Positions 35,766-47,204 of a stretch of DNA of 64,000 nucleotides are shown here, piece after piece. Origin of the DNA: Epiperipatus broadwayi (lineage: Eukaryota; Onychophora; Udeonychophora; Euonychophora; Peripatidae); NCBI GenBank assembly GCA_028023455.1, contig JAQFVV010006739.1:1-64000 (forward strand), written 5' to 3'. The translations under genes and the position numbers were made by a program. The notes under the pieces were generated by a model. It saw only the letters and a list, made by a program, of their open reading frames with translations, was not told where the DNA came from and did no database searches. How positions within the stretch are numbered: position 1 is the first letter of the stretch; each line of letters opens with the position of its first letter.

Positions 35766-37174
35766 TTTTCAGACAACCCATCACTCTCCACTCGATCTAA
35801 TACACTAATACACTCAAGCACATATATGCTGAAAAGATAAATAATCACCAATATACGTATTTCATACTAAAACAGCAATCATCAGTTGGTCAATATTATC
35901 ATCTCCCACACATATATACTATAAGTGCTCAGATATATATTAAGATAGACAATCTTCATACTTTAATGGACAGGCTCCAATCTACTACACACTCCAACTT
36001 TTCAACCATCCATCCAATTGAAAATCTGATGATGAAATGCTCAAAGGCCACCCTGAGGCCAAGATTCTTGTCAAACCCACATTGACCTAAGGTCAATTAA
36101 AACCCCACATGTACAGGACATAATCCATTTAATACATATGCAAGGATGGGCAGACATCTCTACAATGTAATAACTGAAACACAGGCTTGTTATATACCTG
36201 TGTCTATATATGTAATATATAGGATATATGAGCACAGACTTTCAGATGACCCATCACTCTTCACTCTAGCTAATAACACTGATATACTCAAGCACATATA
36301 TGCTGAAAAGATAAATAATCACCAATATACGTATTTCATGCTAAACCAGCAGTCATCAGTTGGTCCAGATTATCATCTCCCACACATATATACTATAAGT
36401 GCTCAGATATATATTAAGATAGACAATCTTCATACTTTAATGGACAGGCTCCAATATACTACACATTCCAACTCTTCAACTAACCATCCAATTGAAAATC
36501 TGATGATTGCTGGTTTAGCATGAAATCATATATGTATATTGGTGATTATTTATCTTTTCAGCATATATGTGCTTGAGTGTATCAGTGTTATTAGATAGAG
36601 TGGAGAGTGATAGGTCACCTGAAAGTCTGTGCTCATATACCCTATATATTACATATATAGACACAGGTATATAACAAGCCTGTGTTTCAGTTATTACATT
36701 GTAGAGATGTCTGCTCATCCTTGCATATGTATTAAATGGATTATGTCCTGTACATGTGGGGTTTAGATTTACCTTAGGTCAATGTGGGTTTGACAAGAAT
36801 CTCAACCTCAGGGTGGCCTTTGAGCATTTAATCATCAGATTTTTAATTGGATGGATGGTTGAAGAGTTGGAGTGTGTAGTAGATTGGAGCCTGTCCATTA
36901 AAATATGAAGATTGTCTATCTTAATATATATCTGAGCTCTTATAGTATATATGTGTGGGAGATGATAATCTGGACCAACTGATAATTGCTGGTTTAGCAT
37001 GAAATACGTATATTGGTGATTATTTATCTTTTCACCATATATGTGCTTGAGGGTATCAGTGTTATTTGATAGAGTGGAGAGTGATGGGTCGTCTGAAAGT
37101 CTGTGCTCATATACCCTATATATTACATATATAGACACAGGTATATAACAAGCCTGTGTTTCAGTTATAATCAT
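35766..37174. repeat. Q-unit fold-back locus, younger version
   Basis: Two plus units (35766-36164 partial, 36165-36508 truncated) face two minus units (37174-36691 complete, 36690-36515 truncated). The minus-strand period, measured between ACAAGCCTGTGTTTCA at 36674 and 37149, is 475 bp. The segment 35766-36342 pairs with 36515-37092, giving a stem of about 575 bp with a loop of about 170 bp. Identity between arms is high by eye. Reading frames of 125, 67 and 131 codons (36146-36523 plus, 36718-36515 and 37174-36779 minus) all derive from the same repeat frame. Their shared residues reflect DNA homology, and no known domain is visible. Confidence 0.9.
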
Positions 37175-37194
37175 TTTACAGTACTACTTGTAAA

Positions 37195-37790
37195 CACCCA
37201 TGTGCTTCATTTACAATGCATCATGGGTATTGCAAAGAATGGTGACAATGAAAGAAGCATACAAATTTGAAAAATAATGTAAAAATAAATTATTTTTATT
37301 TCTTGTCAATATTAAAATTTAGGACATCTGTAGTTTTATTTTCACATCAAACATTTATTTTGTATATTAACGTATTTATAAAATATCAAGTATTTTAAAA
37401 TGTTCTTATTAATGTGGTAACACTTCATAACTTGTTGTTCAATGGTATGTGCATTATCAGCTTTTTCAGACACGAACTTTCAACTGCGTCTTAATTTCCT
37501 GAATTCAATGTAAGCTATGAATTAATCCTATGTTAAATAAACAAATCATTTGGTTAATTTCTGCTATTTAAAAACGTTGATTCATGCAATGCGCTAGTTG
37601 CTCATAATAAATATACTTCTTTTTTTGTAATTTCTGAATCAGAATCTAAATACTAATTGAATGCAGTATGATTTAATGATAATATTTTTGTTTGTTTTAT
37701 AGAAATACATTGCTTAAGTAATAGTCAAATCGCTTTATTGTTTGGAAGTTTATAAAAAATTTGAGCACTGGAAATGATAGAAGACTGAAT
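37195..37790. other. AT-rich stretch, nothing recognised
   Basis: No coding or element signature seen. Confidence 0.6.
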
Positions 37791-37799
37791 ATAATCCAT

Positions 37800-38490
37800 A
37801 GTCATTCAGTCATCGTCATCACCATCATCAATCATTATCAATCTACTGAAGGGGCTCTCCAAGTTCAAACCATCTCCAATCTTTAGCTTCTCCACATCAC
37901 CCTTGCACACTTCCTTATTTCATCCATCCATCTCACATGTGGTCTCTTTCTGGATCTTTTACAATCTCTTGGACTGCAGTTTAAGATTTAAATGTCCATC
38001 TATTATCATCTCTTCTAGCAATATGTCCAGCCCAACCCACTTCAGTCTTTTAATTTTTTCAGTGAGATCAATAACACTCATTTATTCTCTTACCCATATA
38101 TTGTGTTTTCGATCTTTTTTTGTTACTCCTAATATGCATCTCTCCATACTTCTTTGACTGGTCTGAAGTCTCTGTATTACTCTTCTATTAAGTGTCCAAG
38201 TCTCAGATTTATAAGTAAAAACTGGTAAAACACATTTATTAAACATCTTTCTTTTCAAACACATAGGCACCTTTTCTTTTAATATCAAGTTATTTCTACC
38301 AAAAAACTCCAACCAAGTTTAATTCTATGATTAATTTCATCCATTATTTTTCCATCTATATTAATAATCTGACCAAGATATTTGTAGCTATTAACTTCTT
38401 CTAACTCATCATAATCAATCTTTATTTTCATATTTTGAGAAAATCTATTTTTTAAAAAGACTAAAGTAATGGTCAGTGGAGTCATTCAGT
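37800..38490 (-). pseudogene. RTE-like LINE 3' fragment
   Basis: The minus strand encodes the region after the reverse transcriptase core. EVNSYKYLGQIINIDGKI and NHRIKLGWS (38485-38285) continue, after a one-base-type frameshift near 38300, with FGRNNLILKEK, KCVLPVFTYKSETWTLNRR and MERCILGVTKKDR (38312-38082). Further decayed tail runs to about 37850 and a CAT-rich end near 37815. The order matches the C-terminal part of RTE-like elements such as the copy at 8.4-10.7 kb, but this copy is better preserved and 5'-truncated. Confidence 0.9.
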
Positions 38491-38569
38491 ACATAATAAT
38501 TAATATGTTTTATAGTAAGCACTTGCAGGAATAGGCTTAGTAGGCTTACAATCCTTAGAAGTGAGAAAG

Positions 38570-38630
38570 GTTTTTTATTTTTTTTCTTTCCTTGGAGTTG
38601 GAATGACCATACTCATTTACAAATAGCTCT

Positions 38631-38640
<10 letters not shown>
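38570..38640 (+). repeat. LINE 3'-terminal module, copy 1
   Basis: A T-rich run followed by CTTGGAGTTGGAATGACCAT and ACTCATTTAC. The same arrangement occurs at 47765-47835 and, diverged, at 47030-47095. In the 47-kb copy it directly follows LINE coding sequence, so this copy is probably a short 5'-truncated insertion. Confidence 0.6.

Positions 38641-38663
<23 letters not shown>
38630..38663. repeat. (TA)n(TG)n microsatellite
   Basis: A TA run passes into about nine TG repeats. It abuts the left end of the element at 38665. Confidence 0.95.
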
Positions 38664-38664
38664 T

Positions 38665-39174
38665 TATGTAATATTGTGAAAGAAAACTACTCTTCACAAA
38701 TATGCTATAGAATTTACATGCACTCCCCCATCAATAAACATTTTAAAAGCATAAGTGGTTCATTTATTCTTAGTGCTTATTCTTTAAATAAACCAACATT
38801 CATTGACCATACCTAAATTAGGAATGAAACTTATTATGAGCCTGATATTTAAATTGGCATATTATTTGCATGAGTTCAGTTTATATATACAAACTAATAA
38901 GAATCAATGTCACAGGTAGTTAAGAATGAGAAACTTTCTCTTTCCCATGATATATAAATTGAATATGGGAAAGTAATATGCAAATTTAAAGATCAGGCTC
39001 ATAATAAGTTCAAAACCCAATATAAAAACAGTCAATAAATATTAATTTATTTGAAGAATAAGTTCTAAGTACAGGAGCAACTCACCTATACTTTTAAAAC
39101 ATTTATTGATAGGAAAATGCATACCAATTCTATAACACAGTTGTGAAGAGTAGTTGCTTCCATAATGTTACATA
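38665..39174. mobile_element. 510-bp MITE with ~205-bp terminal inverted repeats
   Basis: The left arm (38665-38873) pairs with the right arm (about 38967-39174) through blocks such as CTACTCTTCACAA, ATCAATAAA, and AACTTATTATGAGCCTGAT. The central spacer is about 95 bp. Arm divergence is noticeable, implying an older insertion. No coding capacity and no clear target duplication. Confidence 0.87.
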
Positions 39175-39768
39175 TATAAACATTGCTATATTATTAATTA
39201 TTACATATGTATATTTTATAATTATAAAAATCAGGATATAAATATAATATTCAGTTTAACAGATAATACATTTGATAAAAAAAAAATCTATCAGACTCTA
39301 ATGAAAACTGAAAAAGCTGATATTCAAAGGCAGAATGAGACATTATATAAATATCTAAAATTAAAGTGGTTGATGTAGAACAAAAAAAAACTGCTAGTAC
39401 TGAAGCCAAACATTCTAAATACATAATAATTGGAATTATTAGGATAAAGGCTTTTAGACTGTTAACTTCTGCATATTTTTATTGTACATAAGAATCAACA
39501 TAATCACACATTTATAATAATGAACAAATTTTTTTGCTAAAGAAATAAAATTAAAAAAATATTAATAGATTTAAATTATGATACTTATGATAATATATTT
39601 ATATATTGAATGATCCACAAACTTGTAGCATCAATCATAATTATTCCTAATTTTTGCTGTAAACAAAATAATATATTTTAAGCCAATAAACATCACATGA
39701 TCACCATTTCTTATGCTTGCTTATAATTGTTATTAAAACAGGCAAAACTCTCTATACATATTGCCATT

Positions 39769-40109
39769 CAGTGCAAGCCAGACTAATCAATGGATGCCAG
39801 AAGGCTTGTGCATAAAATCCCCATCTAGTGCCTACTCATCTAATATCTCCAGACTAGTTTTTGGCTTGTGACCTTTGTCAGCGAGGAGCCTTGGATCTGA
39901 CAGCACCTATTTTGGGGATAGTGGATGAGTAGGCACTAGAATCTGAAAGCACTGCATCTGATCTAGGTGCAGTGCTCTCAGATCCATGGCTCCTCACTGC
40001 CGAAGGCCACAAGCCAGAAACTAGTCTGGGGATATCGGATGAGTAAGGACTATATAGGGATTTTATGCACAAGCCTTCTGGCATCCATTGATTACTCTGG
40101 CTTGCACTG
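39769..40109. mobile_element. 341-bp palindromic MITE with CAGTG ends
   Basis: The left end CAGTGCAAGCCAGACTAATC pairs with the right end, which reads GATTACTCTGGCTTGCACTG. Arms of about 145 bp match closely, including GACTAGTTT-GGCTTGTG and GAGGAGCC blocks. An internal hairpin (AGCACTGCATCT / AGGTGCAGTGCT) occupies the middle. CAGTG ends are compatible with hAT-type inverted repeats, but flanking 8-bp repeats were not found, so the superfamily is open. It is richer in G and C than its surroundings. The minus frame at 40084-39878 is incidental. Confidence 0.85.
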
Positions 40110-40464
40110 TGATGACTTTAAAAATAAATTTCATATTATTTGACAAACCATTACATTTAATCCAGAATATATGATGTTATTTATAATAACTATCAGTAGG
40201 CACTAGAATCTGAGAGCACTGCACCTGATCTAGGTGCAGTGCTCTCAGATCCAAGGCTCCTCACTGCCGAAGGCCACAAGCCAGAAACTAGTCTGGGGAT
40301 ATTGGATGAGTAAGGACTATATAGGGATTTTATGCACAAGCCTTCTGGCATCCATTGATTACTCTGGCTTGCACTGTGATGACTTTAAAAATAAATTTCA
40401 TATTATTTGACAAACCATTACATTTAATCCAGAATATATGATGTTATTTATAATAACTATCAGT
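39931..40464. repeat. 267-bp tandem duplication including the right half of the MITE
   Basis: Unit 1 (39931-40197) and unit 2 (40198-40464) each start at AGGCACTAGAATCTG inside the MITE and end at AACTATCAGT about 88 bp beyond it. Only a handful of substitutions distinguish them (for example CCATGGCTCC versus CCAAGGCTCC). The duplication therefore happened after the MITE inserted. Unit 2 carries a perfect 18-bp hairpin (40209-40226 with 40232-40249, loop GATCT). Confidence 0.96.
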
Positions 40465-40469
40465 TTCCA

Positions 40470-41900
40470 ACAAGAAAAGATTATAAGACAGCCAACGTAC
40501 TTCAATATAAATTTCTATTTAATTTTTTAAAGAATGCTATGATCAAACAATGCACTAGCTGACTGGTAACATCATAAATCTAAAGATCTCAGGATCATAG
40601 TTAGTTATATCATTTCCAGAGCTCAAATACCACTTGATCTCTCAGCAAATGAATTATTCAATTTATTTAAATTTATTTTATATATTTTTCTATTATGTTT
40701 TTTTATTCTTTATTTAATCAAGTAACAAAATTAAACATAAAACATGTCTATTTTGAATTTCATCAATATCAAATCTAGTATTGTTTATTGAATATCATTT
40801 TGAGAGTCTTTAATTCATATTTTTATTAAAGAGAAATATAAATTATAGGTAAAATATCTGTAGAAGTATGACAATTCCCCATGAGCTATTAGAACTACAT
40901 TACATAACAATCAAAATTTGATTTTAAGGCTAACACATCAATGTTTAATTAATTAATCCAAGATAATTGAAAATCTTTATCTATGAGCTAAAAATAGTTT
41001 GATATTTATTTACTGGCCATAAATAGAATCAGTAGCTAGATTACATATGTGATGACGTCTAGAAAAAACTGCATTAACTATTATATCATTAAGCTTTTAA
41101 TAAATCTTCATTTCAAGGCTTTTAATCTATATCTGACTCTTGAAACATAACTATATATGTAGAGTGCATATAATTGTCAGAAGAAATACCTACTTTTTTT
41201 TATAACATTTACTGTTGTAGTAAGTATTCAAAATAAGAGATAACATTTTAAATGATATTTTAGAATTTTAACATATTTTATTATTAGAACTTCTTCCTCT
41301 TTTCTTTCATTTGAATTGTCATTGTTTTTCCTGAAAATCTTAAAATAAATTTTATAAAAGAAAACTTTTATTGCATAAACAATCGTATTTTTTAGTTTGT
41401 TAAAATTTCAAAAGACAAAATCATATTTTGCACTAAAAAGAAAATGACACAAAAATTATAGTTATATATATTTAAGATTTGTTAAAATAATAATTGTAAA
41501 TGAGGAAAAAATAAATAAATTTGTAAATAGCATAAATATAAAGGAAAGTATTCTTTTATTTTAGAAAAAGTTTTTAAACAGGGCAAATTACCAGTATTAT
41601 TTATAAGAAGTGAAGTTCGAAATTTAAAAAATTGAGCAGAGATTTCTAATCTTGGAGGGAGGGGGGGAATTAACAAGAGAAAACCAAAAAAAAAAAAATT
41701 ATAAATTTGATTCAATTGTGGTATTTGTGATGTTATAATAAAAATTTCAATTGGGATACATTGAAAAAAAAAAAAAAGAATAAATTCATGAGTTGAACAC
41801 TGAAAGTAATAAAAGTTCCAGGCTGATTCTCAGTTAAAAAACAAATAGAACTCAATTTTTTCAGCTTAATAGAACTGTTGCATTCATCTATTATTTTAGT
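40470..41900. other. AT-rich stretch, nothing recognised
   Basis: A-rich runs near 41690 and 41765 and a short G run near 41660. The 77-codon minus frame at 41482-41715 is low complexity. Confidence 0.6.
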
Positions 41901-41999
41901 TTTCAAATATCACTTAATTGCATGTGTTTTTGTTATTGCTATTATTGTTTTGTTTTTTTAAAGTTACAAAAAAAGTGTAAACTCTACTTTCAAATGCCT

Positions 42000-42620
42000 T
42001 TATTTGTGCCTCAAGACATATTACAATGCAATCAACAAGAATTGTTATAAACAAATTTAGGGAGTGTGGGTGCGTGTCAAGCACATCCGCACCCATACAA
42101 TTGATTCGTTCATATGATTTTTAAACATTCAAGTATATACATATTGATAGGTGAGTGGGATTTTATGGTTCCAGATATGCAGTGACACAAAATTCACTTG
42201 CCCTTCCAGACTCTCACACATAAACCCAACTTCTTATGCTTAAATTAATGTTCACAAAATTGTCCAATTATACATGTCCATTTCTCCATTAGTTATTCAA
42301 AAATTTTGTTATATTAACTGCAATGTTAAATTTTCAAAACAACTCTATTCGTGCCTCATGACTATTTGGGAGGCATAAGCTTGAAAGAAACAAGGCAACC
42401 ACTTCAGTTGCAGTGGGAATATTGTCCTTGGATTGTCCAATTGTACAAGTTTATTTCACCATTTAGGCATTCCCAGTTCTGTTATAAATGTCTTTATATA
42501 TATATGCTTACTTCTTGGTTTGCATGGCATACCACTTGTAAGGCGGTCACTTTCCCTTCTATGTATTTCTAAACTTCTATTAATTTGTTCAACCTTAGCG
42601 ATCTTTATTTCCTAGGATTT
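42000..42620. other. Less AT-rich segment with diverged internal repeats, unknown
   Basis: Two block pairs recur in the same order: GTGCCTCA-GAC (42012 and 42353) and TTGTCCAATT-TACA (42262 and 42436). The region could be an old tandem duplication or two copies of one element. Short overlapping frames exist on both strands (60-73 codons) but no motif was recognised. Confidence 0.35.
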
Positions 42621-42629
42621 ATCATCCTG

Positions 42630-44005
42630 ATATTTTATGGTCTTTGGACTCTTGTAATTTCTAGTCACTAATATATCGATTTATTTAGTATATAATATAT
42701 ACTCTATGTCTGTTATAGAGTTATGTAGATGTCCTTGATATGCAAAATCATATACAATTTTAGTATAATTTTGAGTAATATTTTTATCATATCAATTTTT
42801 TTTAAAAAAAAAAACCTGCATATGCTTCATTTTTTTTCTTATTTCCAAAACACAAATTGCAACAATTTTTTTTTTTTTACTTAACATATCATTTCATACC
42901 TTATCATAGTATATATTTTATTTAGTCTTTTTTTAATTAGATTAATTGATTATGTAATTAATTATTCATTTCACTAATATAAAAATTCTGGAAGATTATG
43001 AAGAATTGTAGTAATTACAAAAAATTTAGAGAGAGACACAATTATACCCTTTAATAATTTAGCTATGAGATTTGGAAAAAATCGAAAATATATTTACTCA
43101 ATCATTTGTCAGAAGATCTGCATTATTAAATTATAAATACAATGTTTGTATTGATTATTTTATACTTAGTATAATTTTTTAAAATATTCCTATTACTTTT
43201 GAGAAAAAAAACGGTTAATATTTGAAAAAGCAAATTTTTTCTAATGTTTTTTTTAAAAAGAAATTATTTTTTTAATAGTATTATTCATATTAATATCATA
43301 TTTGTTACAAAATGATTAAACAATTTTTTTCCCACATTTAAAGTCTGCCTTCTATACACAGATATATACTAACAATTATAGTACTCTATATTTTTAAACT
43401 TTTTTTAATTTAAAAAAAGATTATTAAATCTCTATTTTATGTAAGTATAGCATAATGCATAAGCATTGAACTGCACAGATATTTGATATCTTTTATTCAC
43501 TTTATAAGTGAAGGTTGTTTGTATTGCATGTATTATGATAGAATAGTCTCTTTGATGCTGGTGGGTGAGGTGGTTGTGACATGGTGCAGCTGAAATGATA
43601 GATGCACTGATAAAAACAACAAAACTTGAAAATACTATTATTATTAGTTTTCACCCAGCATATAAGTGATAACAATTTATAAAATTATCTATAAATAATC
43701 TACTGAGAAATCTGCTTGAGGAACAGTAAATAATAATTTATAAAAATTAAAAGTAAAATAGCTTCTTATTATCTATATAAACAAAATAATTTAGTTATAT
43801 TCTAAAAATATTAATTTGCAATATATATATATTATAGGAATATATATATACTCATACATACATATAATCAATATGTATACATTATATTTGTATTCTTATT
43901 TTATTTATGAAAATAAATATATAATTTAGTAAGTTAGTATTTTTCATTCTTTGAAATTAAAAAAAAAATGTTGAGATGATAGTTGACAAGGTAATGACCT
44001 CTGGG
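42630..44005. other. AT-rich stretch, nothing recognised
   Basis: Small TA runs at 43820-43860. No coding or element ends recognised. Confidence 0.6.
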
Positions 44006-44007
44006 TT

Positions 44008-44188
44008 CACATACACAGGGCCGGCAGAAGCGGGCATGCAACGCATGCTAGGCATGCGGGCGCTGGCAGAAGGAGGCACCATCACTGAGAGATTAGCATC
44101 TGAAAAAGAAGGCGTCATCCCTGACAGGGGCACCAAAATCAAATTTGCATGCGGGCGCCTAGTACCCAGCGCCGGCTCTGCACATACA
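44008..44188. mobile_element. hAT-type MITE with perfect 8-bp target duplication
   Basis: The element (44016-44180, 165 bp) begins CAGGGCCGGC and ends GCCGGCTCTG, a 10-base inverted repeat with one mismatch, matching the C-A-G-x-G start typical of hAT transposons. It is flanked by identical 8-bp repeats CACATACA (44008-44015 and 44181-44188), the hAT duplication length. It is strikingly GC-rich compared with everything around it and contains several GGCATGC and GGCGC blocks, implying a recent arrival. It cannot encode a transposase; the overlapping frames on both strands are shadows of the high GC. Confidence 0.93.
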
Positions 44189-44189
44189 G

Positions 44190-46190
44190 TTTATTGAATT
44201 AAAGGAAATGAAGTTAACTTGTTTTAATATTGAATTGTATTGTAACAATGTAGAATTTGTTATGCTTCAGCAAGCTGATGGAGCAAGATGTAAAAATATT
44301 TTTTTTTATTAGAAGATTAAGGATTCTATTTTTTGTCAGCTATATCCTCATAAAAACTTATACTGTATTCGATTTAAAAAAACAGTGTATAGTATAAAAT
44401 CTATATTTTGAATGACAATACTTATTAGAAAAAATTTCTAATATTTTTTTAAAGAAAGTAATTTCTAAATTACTTGGTTAAAATATATTTTCATGTTCAA
44501 TAAAAAATCGTTCTAATCAGAATTCTAAATTGTAAACTTCATTTTAAAAAAGAACATGTTATAAAAACTTCAACTAAATTTAATGTACTTTATATTATAA
44601 GGAAAATGCAGAGTGGGTAGAACACCAATTTATTGTGGGATATATAAAATGCACTTGCTTAATCAAATATATATGTGTGAATAACATCTTTTGCTGAATG
44701 CCTATGAAATTATAAAAAGGTTAGATCTTCAAAATGGAATTATAATTGTTAATAAAGAAACTGTGTATTAAGAAGATGAAATCTACATACAAAGAGGAAA
44801 CTTAACATTAACTTGGGATATTTTATTATTTTCTTTAATGTCTAACAATGAAGGAATTAAAAATTGCGTCTTTGAAGGATTTTCATTTGTGAATTCCAGG
44901 AACATCTGAGACTATTGTATTAACTTTTATAAATACCATTTAAGTTTTTAAAAATTATAATTGAAAAGATTAATTTCATTTCCTTTATTATCGTATAATA
45001 AGAGAGAATTAATAATTTAAAATATTTTTTATTTTTATTTATGATTAATAAAGATTTAGATATAAATTAAGAAATATTAATATGGGAAAGGCATGTAAAA
45101 ATATAGAGGGATAAAGTGAACTTGAGGTAAGAAATTAAATTATTTTTAAATTCACATATTATTATTTTCTATGACATGACACTACATTGTTTATACTAAT
45201 CCAAATAGTCTAATAACCATAATGTATGATAAATGGATAAATGACTAACATTGATATGAAATATATATTTTTATATTAATAAACATTTAATGAATGAAAA
45301 TATTGTATATAAATGATTGGATTATTATTTGTATAATCTAATTATTATAGAATAGTATTAATGTAGAAGTCTTAGTATTTGGAAACTTATAGTTTATATA
45401 CGTTAAAAAATCATGTAGTGCTATAGGTTAGGAAACATATCTACCATAAGTAAATAGAATATTTATATTTTTTTAATATAAGGAAGTAGATATATAAATA
45501 ATTTTTATATATTGTAAAATTTAAGTTATTTATTTGTTAAATAAATAATTATTATGTTTTTATATTAAATTAAATGAAGTCTTCAATTTTATTTTATTTA
45601 ATTTAAAGAGTTAGTGAGATTTGTTATTAATATTATTTTAGAATATTGATAGGAACCCCTGAAGAGAGTAAATTGTTAAACTTCCCTGAGTTCGAAATCT
45701 GAGCATAACGGTTAAGTCAATTAAGGTGAAAATTGATTTGATGTGGTTTAGATATAATAATTTATTAATAATAAGTTATTTGTTGGGAACAGATATAGTT
45801 TTATATCAAAATTAAATCACATCATTCATGGTATCCTATATGAAAACCTTGAATCTGTTTATAGTGAGATGCGACTGCCTTAACTTGTCTTGTTGAGAGA
45901 GTGCATACCGTTATAATATATCTATTAAAACCATTTTGACTTTAAATTTGAAATACATAAAATGCAACATATTTTTATATATGTATAAATAATACTACAG
46001 ATAAAAAATAATACAGATTTTTGAGTACAGATATTGAAGGAAAATGCTAAAAATCTAATAGATCAAATGAGGAAGTACTTATTATAATAAAGAACAAAAA
46101 GATTAGATGAAGAATAGTAAAAAAAAAATAGGTATAAAAGTAATAATAGAATTTATTCATAGAATATTAAATCTATAAAAAAAAACAATA
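44190..46190. other. AT-rich stretch without recognisable gene
   Basis: A less AT-rich patch at 45650-45920 contains a weak inverted pairing (TTTGATGTGGTTT with AAATCACATCA). No convincing element ends or coding potential. Confidence 0.55.
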
Positions 46191-46201
46191 TTTTTTATAT
46201 A

Positions 46202-46269
46202 TCAAAACGTTGACCAGGAAGTGAACCCGGGTCCGCTGTTTGGAAGGCAGCTATGCTAACCTCTAGGCA
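46202..46269 (-). repeat. tRNA-derived SINE, copy 3 (5'-eroded)
   Basis: Read on the minus strand: GCCTAGAGGTTAGCAT as A-box region, anticodon-type stem GCTGC/ACAGC with loop CTTCCAA, GGGTTCACTTCC as B box, then GGTCAACGTTTTGATATAT. The 3' side of the acceptor-like stem is intact, while the 5' AGCGTTGG partner is replaced by unrelated sequence. No target duplication recognised. Confidence 0.8.
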
Positions 46270-46274
46270 ATCTT

Positions 46275-47025
46275 TCATTAAAAATAAATAATCAAAGACT
46301 AGATGTTGTGCATTCCTTGTAAAACAAACTGTAAGTTGTGAGGTGTGTAAAACATGAGTACAATGTTCTAATATTGTAGATATGTCTTGTTAGGGCTTAA
46401 GAAAAAAAAAGATTGTGAATTAAGATTAAAAAATGAAAAAGACAAAAAACTGGTAAACAGTTCACAATAAAATAAATACAAAGTTTGAATATAAAAAGTT
46501 CCAACAGTATGAATACAGAGCGTATTCACGCAAAAAGTTTATAATAATATTTAAAAATGATACTGCAATGTATAATATATAATATTGTACTGTAATATGT
46601 TTTTCTGCATGTTTATGACATAAGTTTACATTAACAATAGCTGCTTTTAGCATTTTAGTAAGCAAGTTAAGCATTATAAGTATTTATATACAAAAGAAAT
46701 TTCATTAGTATATTTCTAAATATGTAAAATGAACAAAAAAGTTATAAACGAATACTTATAATCAAATTAATCACTATTACTATTATCCTTATTTTCTCTT
46801 CATTTTTTTTTACTTTACCGACTTCAGTCACTTCCTAGATAATGAAAGAGCCAGTAATCATGTCATTAGTCATCTGTTTGCGATATCTGTAATAACGGGA
46901 TTACATGTTTGTGCAACTACATTTCTAGTCTCTAATTATATCTGTAGCAATTTTTCTGATCAATGTTTCTATTTTTATTTTTTTTGTTTGTTTTCAAACT
47001 TTTTATTCATTGTATTTTTCACTAT
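46275..47025. other. AT-rich stretch with a more complex patch
   Basis: The patch at 46810-46940 is less AT-rich and non-repetitive but gives no long frame or recognised motif. Nothing else seen. Confidence 0.5.
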
Positions 47026-47029
47026 TTTT

Positions 47030-47095
47030 TGTTGTTGTTGTTCTTGAGTTAGAATGGTTATACTAATGAACAAGTGACGGAGTCATAAATGGAGT
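47030..47095 (+). repeat. LINE 3'-terminal module, diverged copy
   Basis: TTGTTGTTCTTGAGTTAGAATGGTTATACT and the following AACAAGTGA match, with changes, the module at 47765-47835 and 38570-38640. It probably marks the end of another truncated LINE. Confidence 0.45.
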
Positions 47096-47204
47096 GCTAT
47101 AATTTTTCATTATTAGATTTAATTTAACAATATAAATGTACTGCTGCTGCCTTTAATAAGTTAAAAAATAGAATATTTTATCACAGGGAAATAACTTCTG
47201 CAAT

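Noticed and set aside
36146-37174. Three long frames with similar protein sequences, which look like a conserved gene family
   Set aside because: They are the same DNA repeat read in the same phase. The frames stop at repeat borders, no start context or domain is shared with known proteins, and diverged copies at 7.4, 19.3 and 33.5 kb do not keep the frame open.
39878-40084. 68-codon minus frame rich in Ser, Arg and Pro
   Set aside because: Lies wholly inside the palindromic MITE and has no conserved motif.
39755-40120. 8-bp target duplication for the CAGTG-ended MITE
   Set aside because: The bases left of 39769 (TTGCCATT) and right of 40109 (TGATGACT) do not match.
41482-41715. 77-codon minus frame with FFFFGFLLLIPPLPP start
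   Set aside because: Produced by an A run and a G run on the plus strand; low complexity.
43957-44197. Overlapping frames on both strands over the GC-rich segment
   Set aside because: High GC removes stop codons on both strands. The segment is explained by the MITE ends and the 8-bp duplication.
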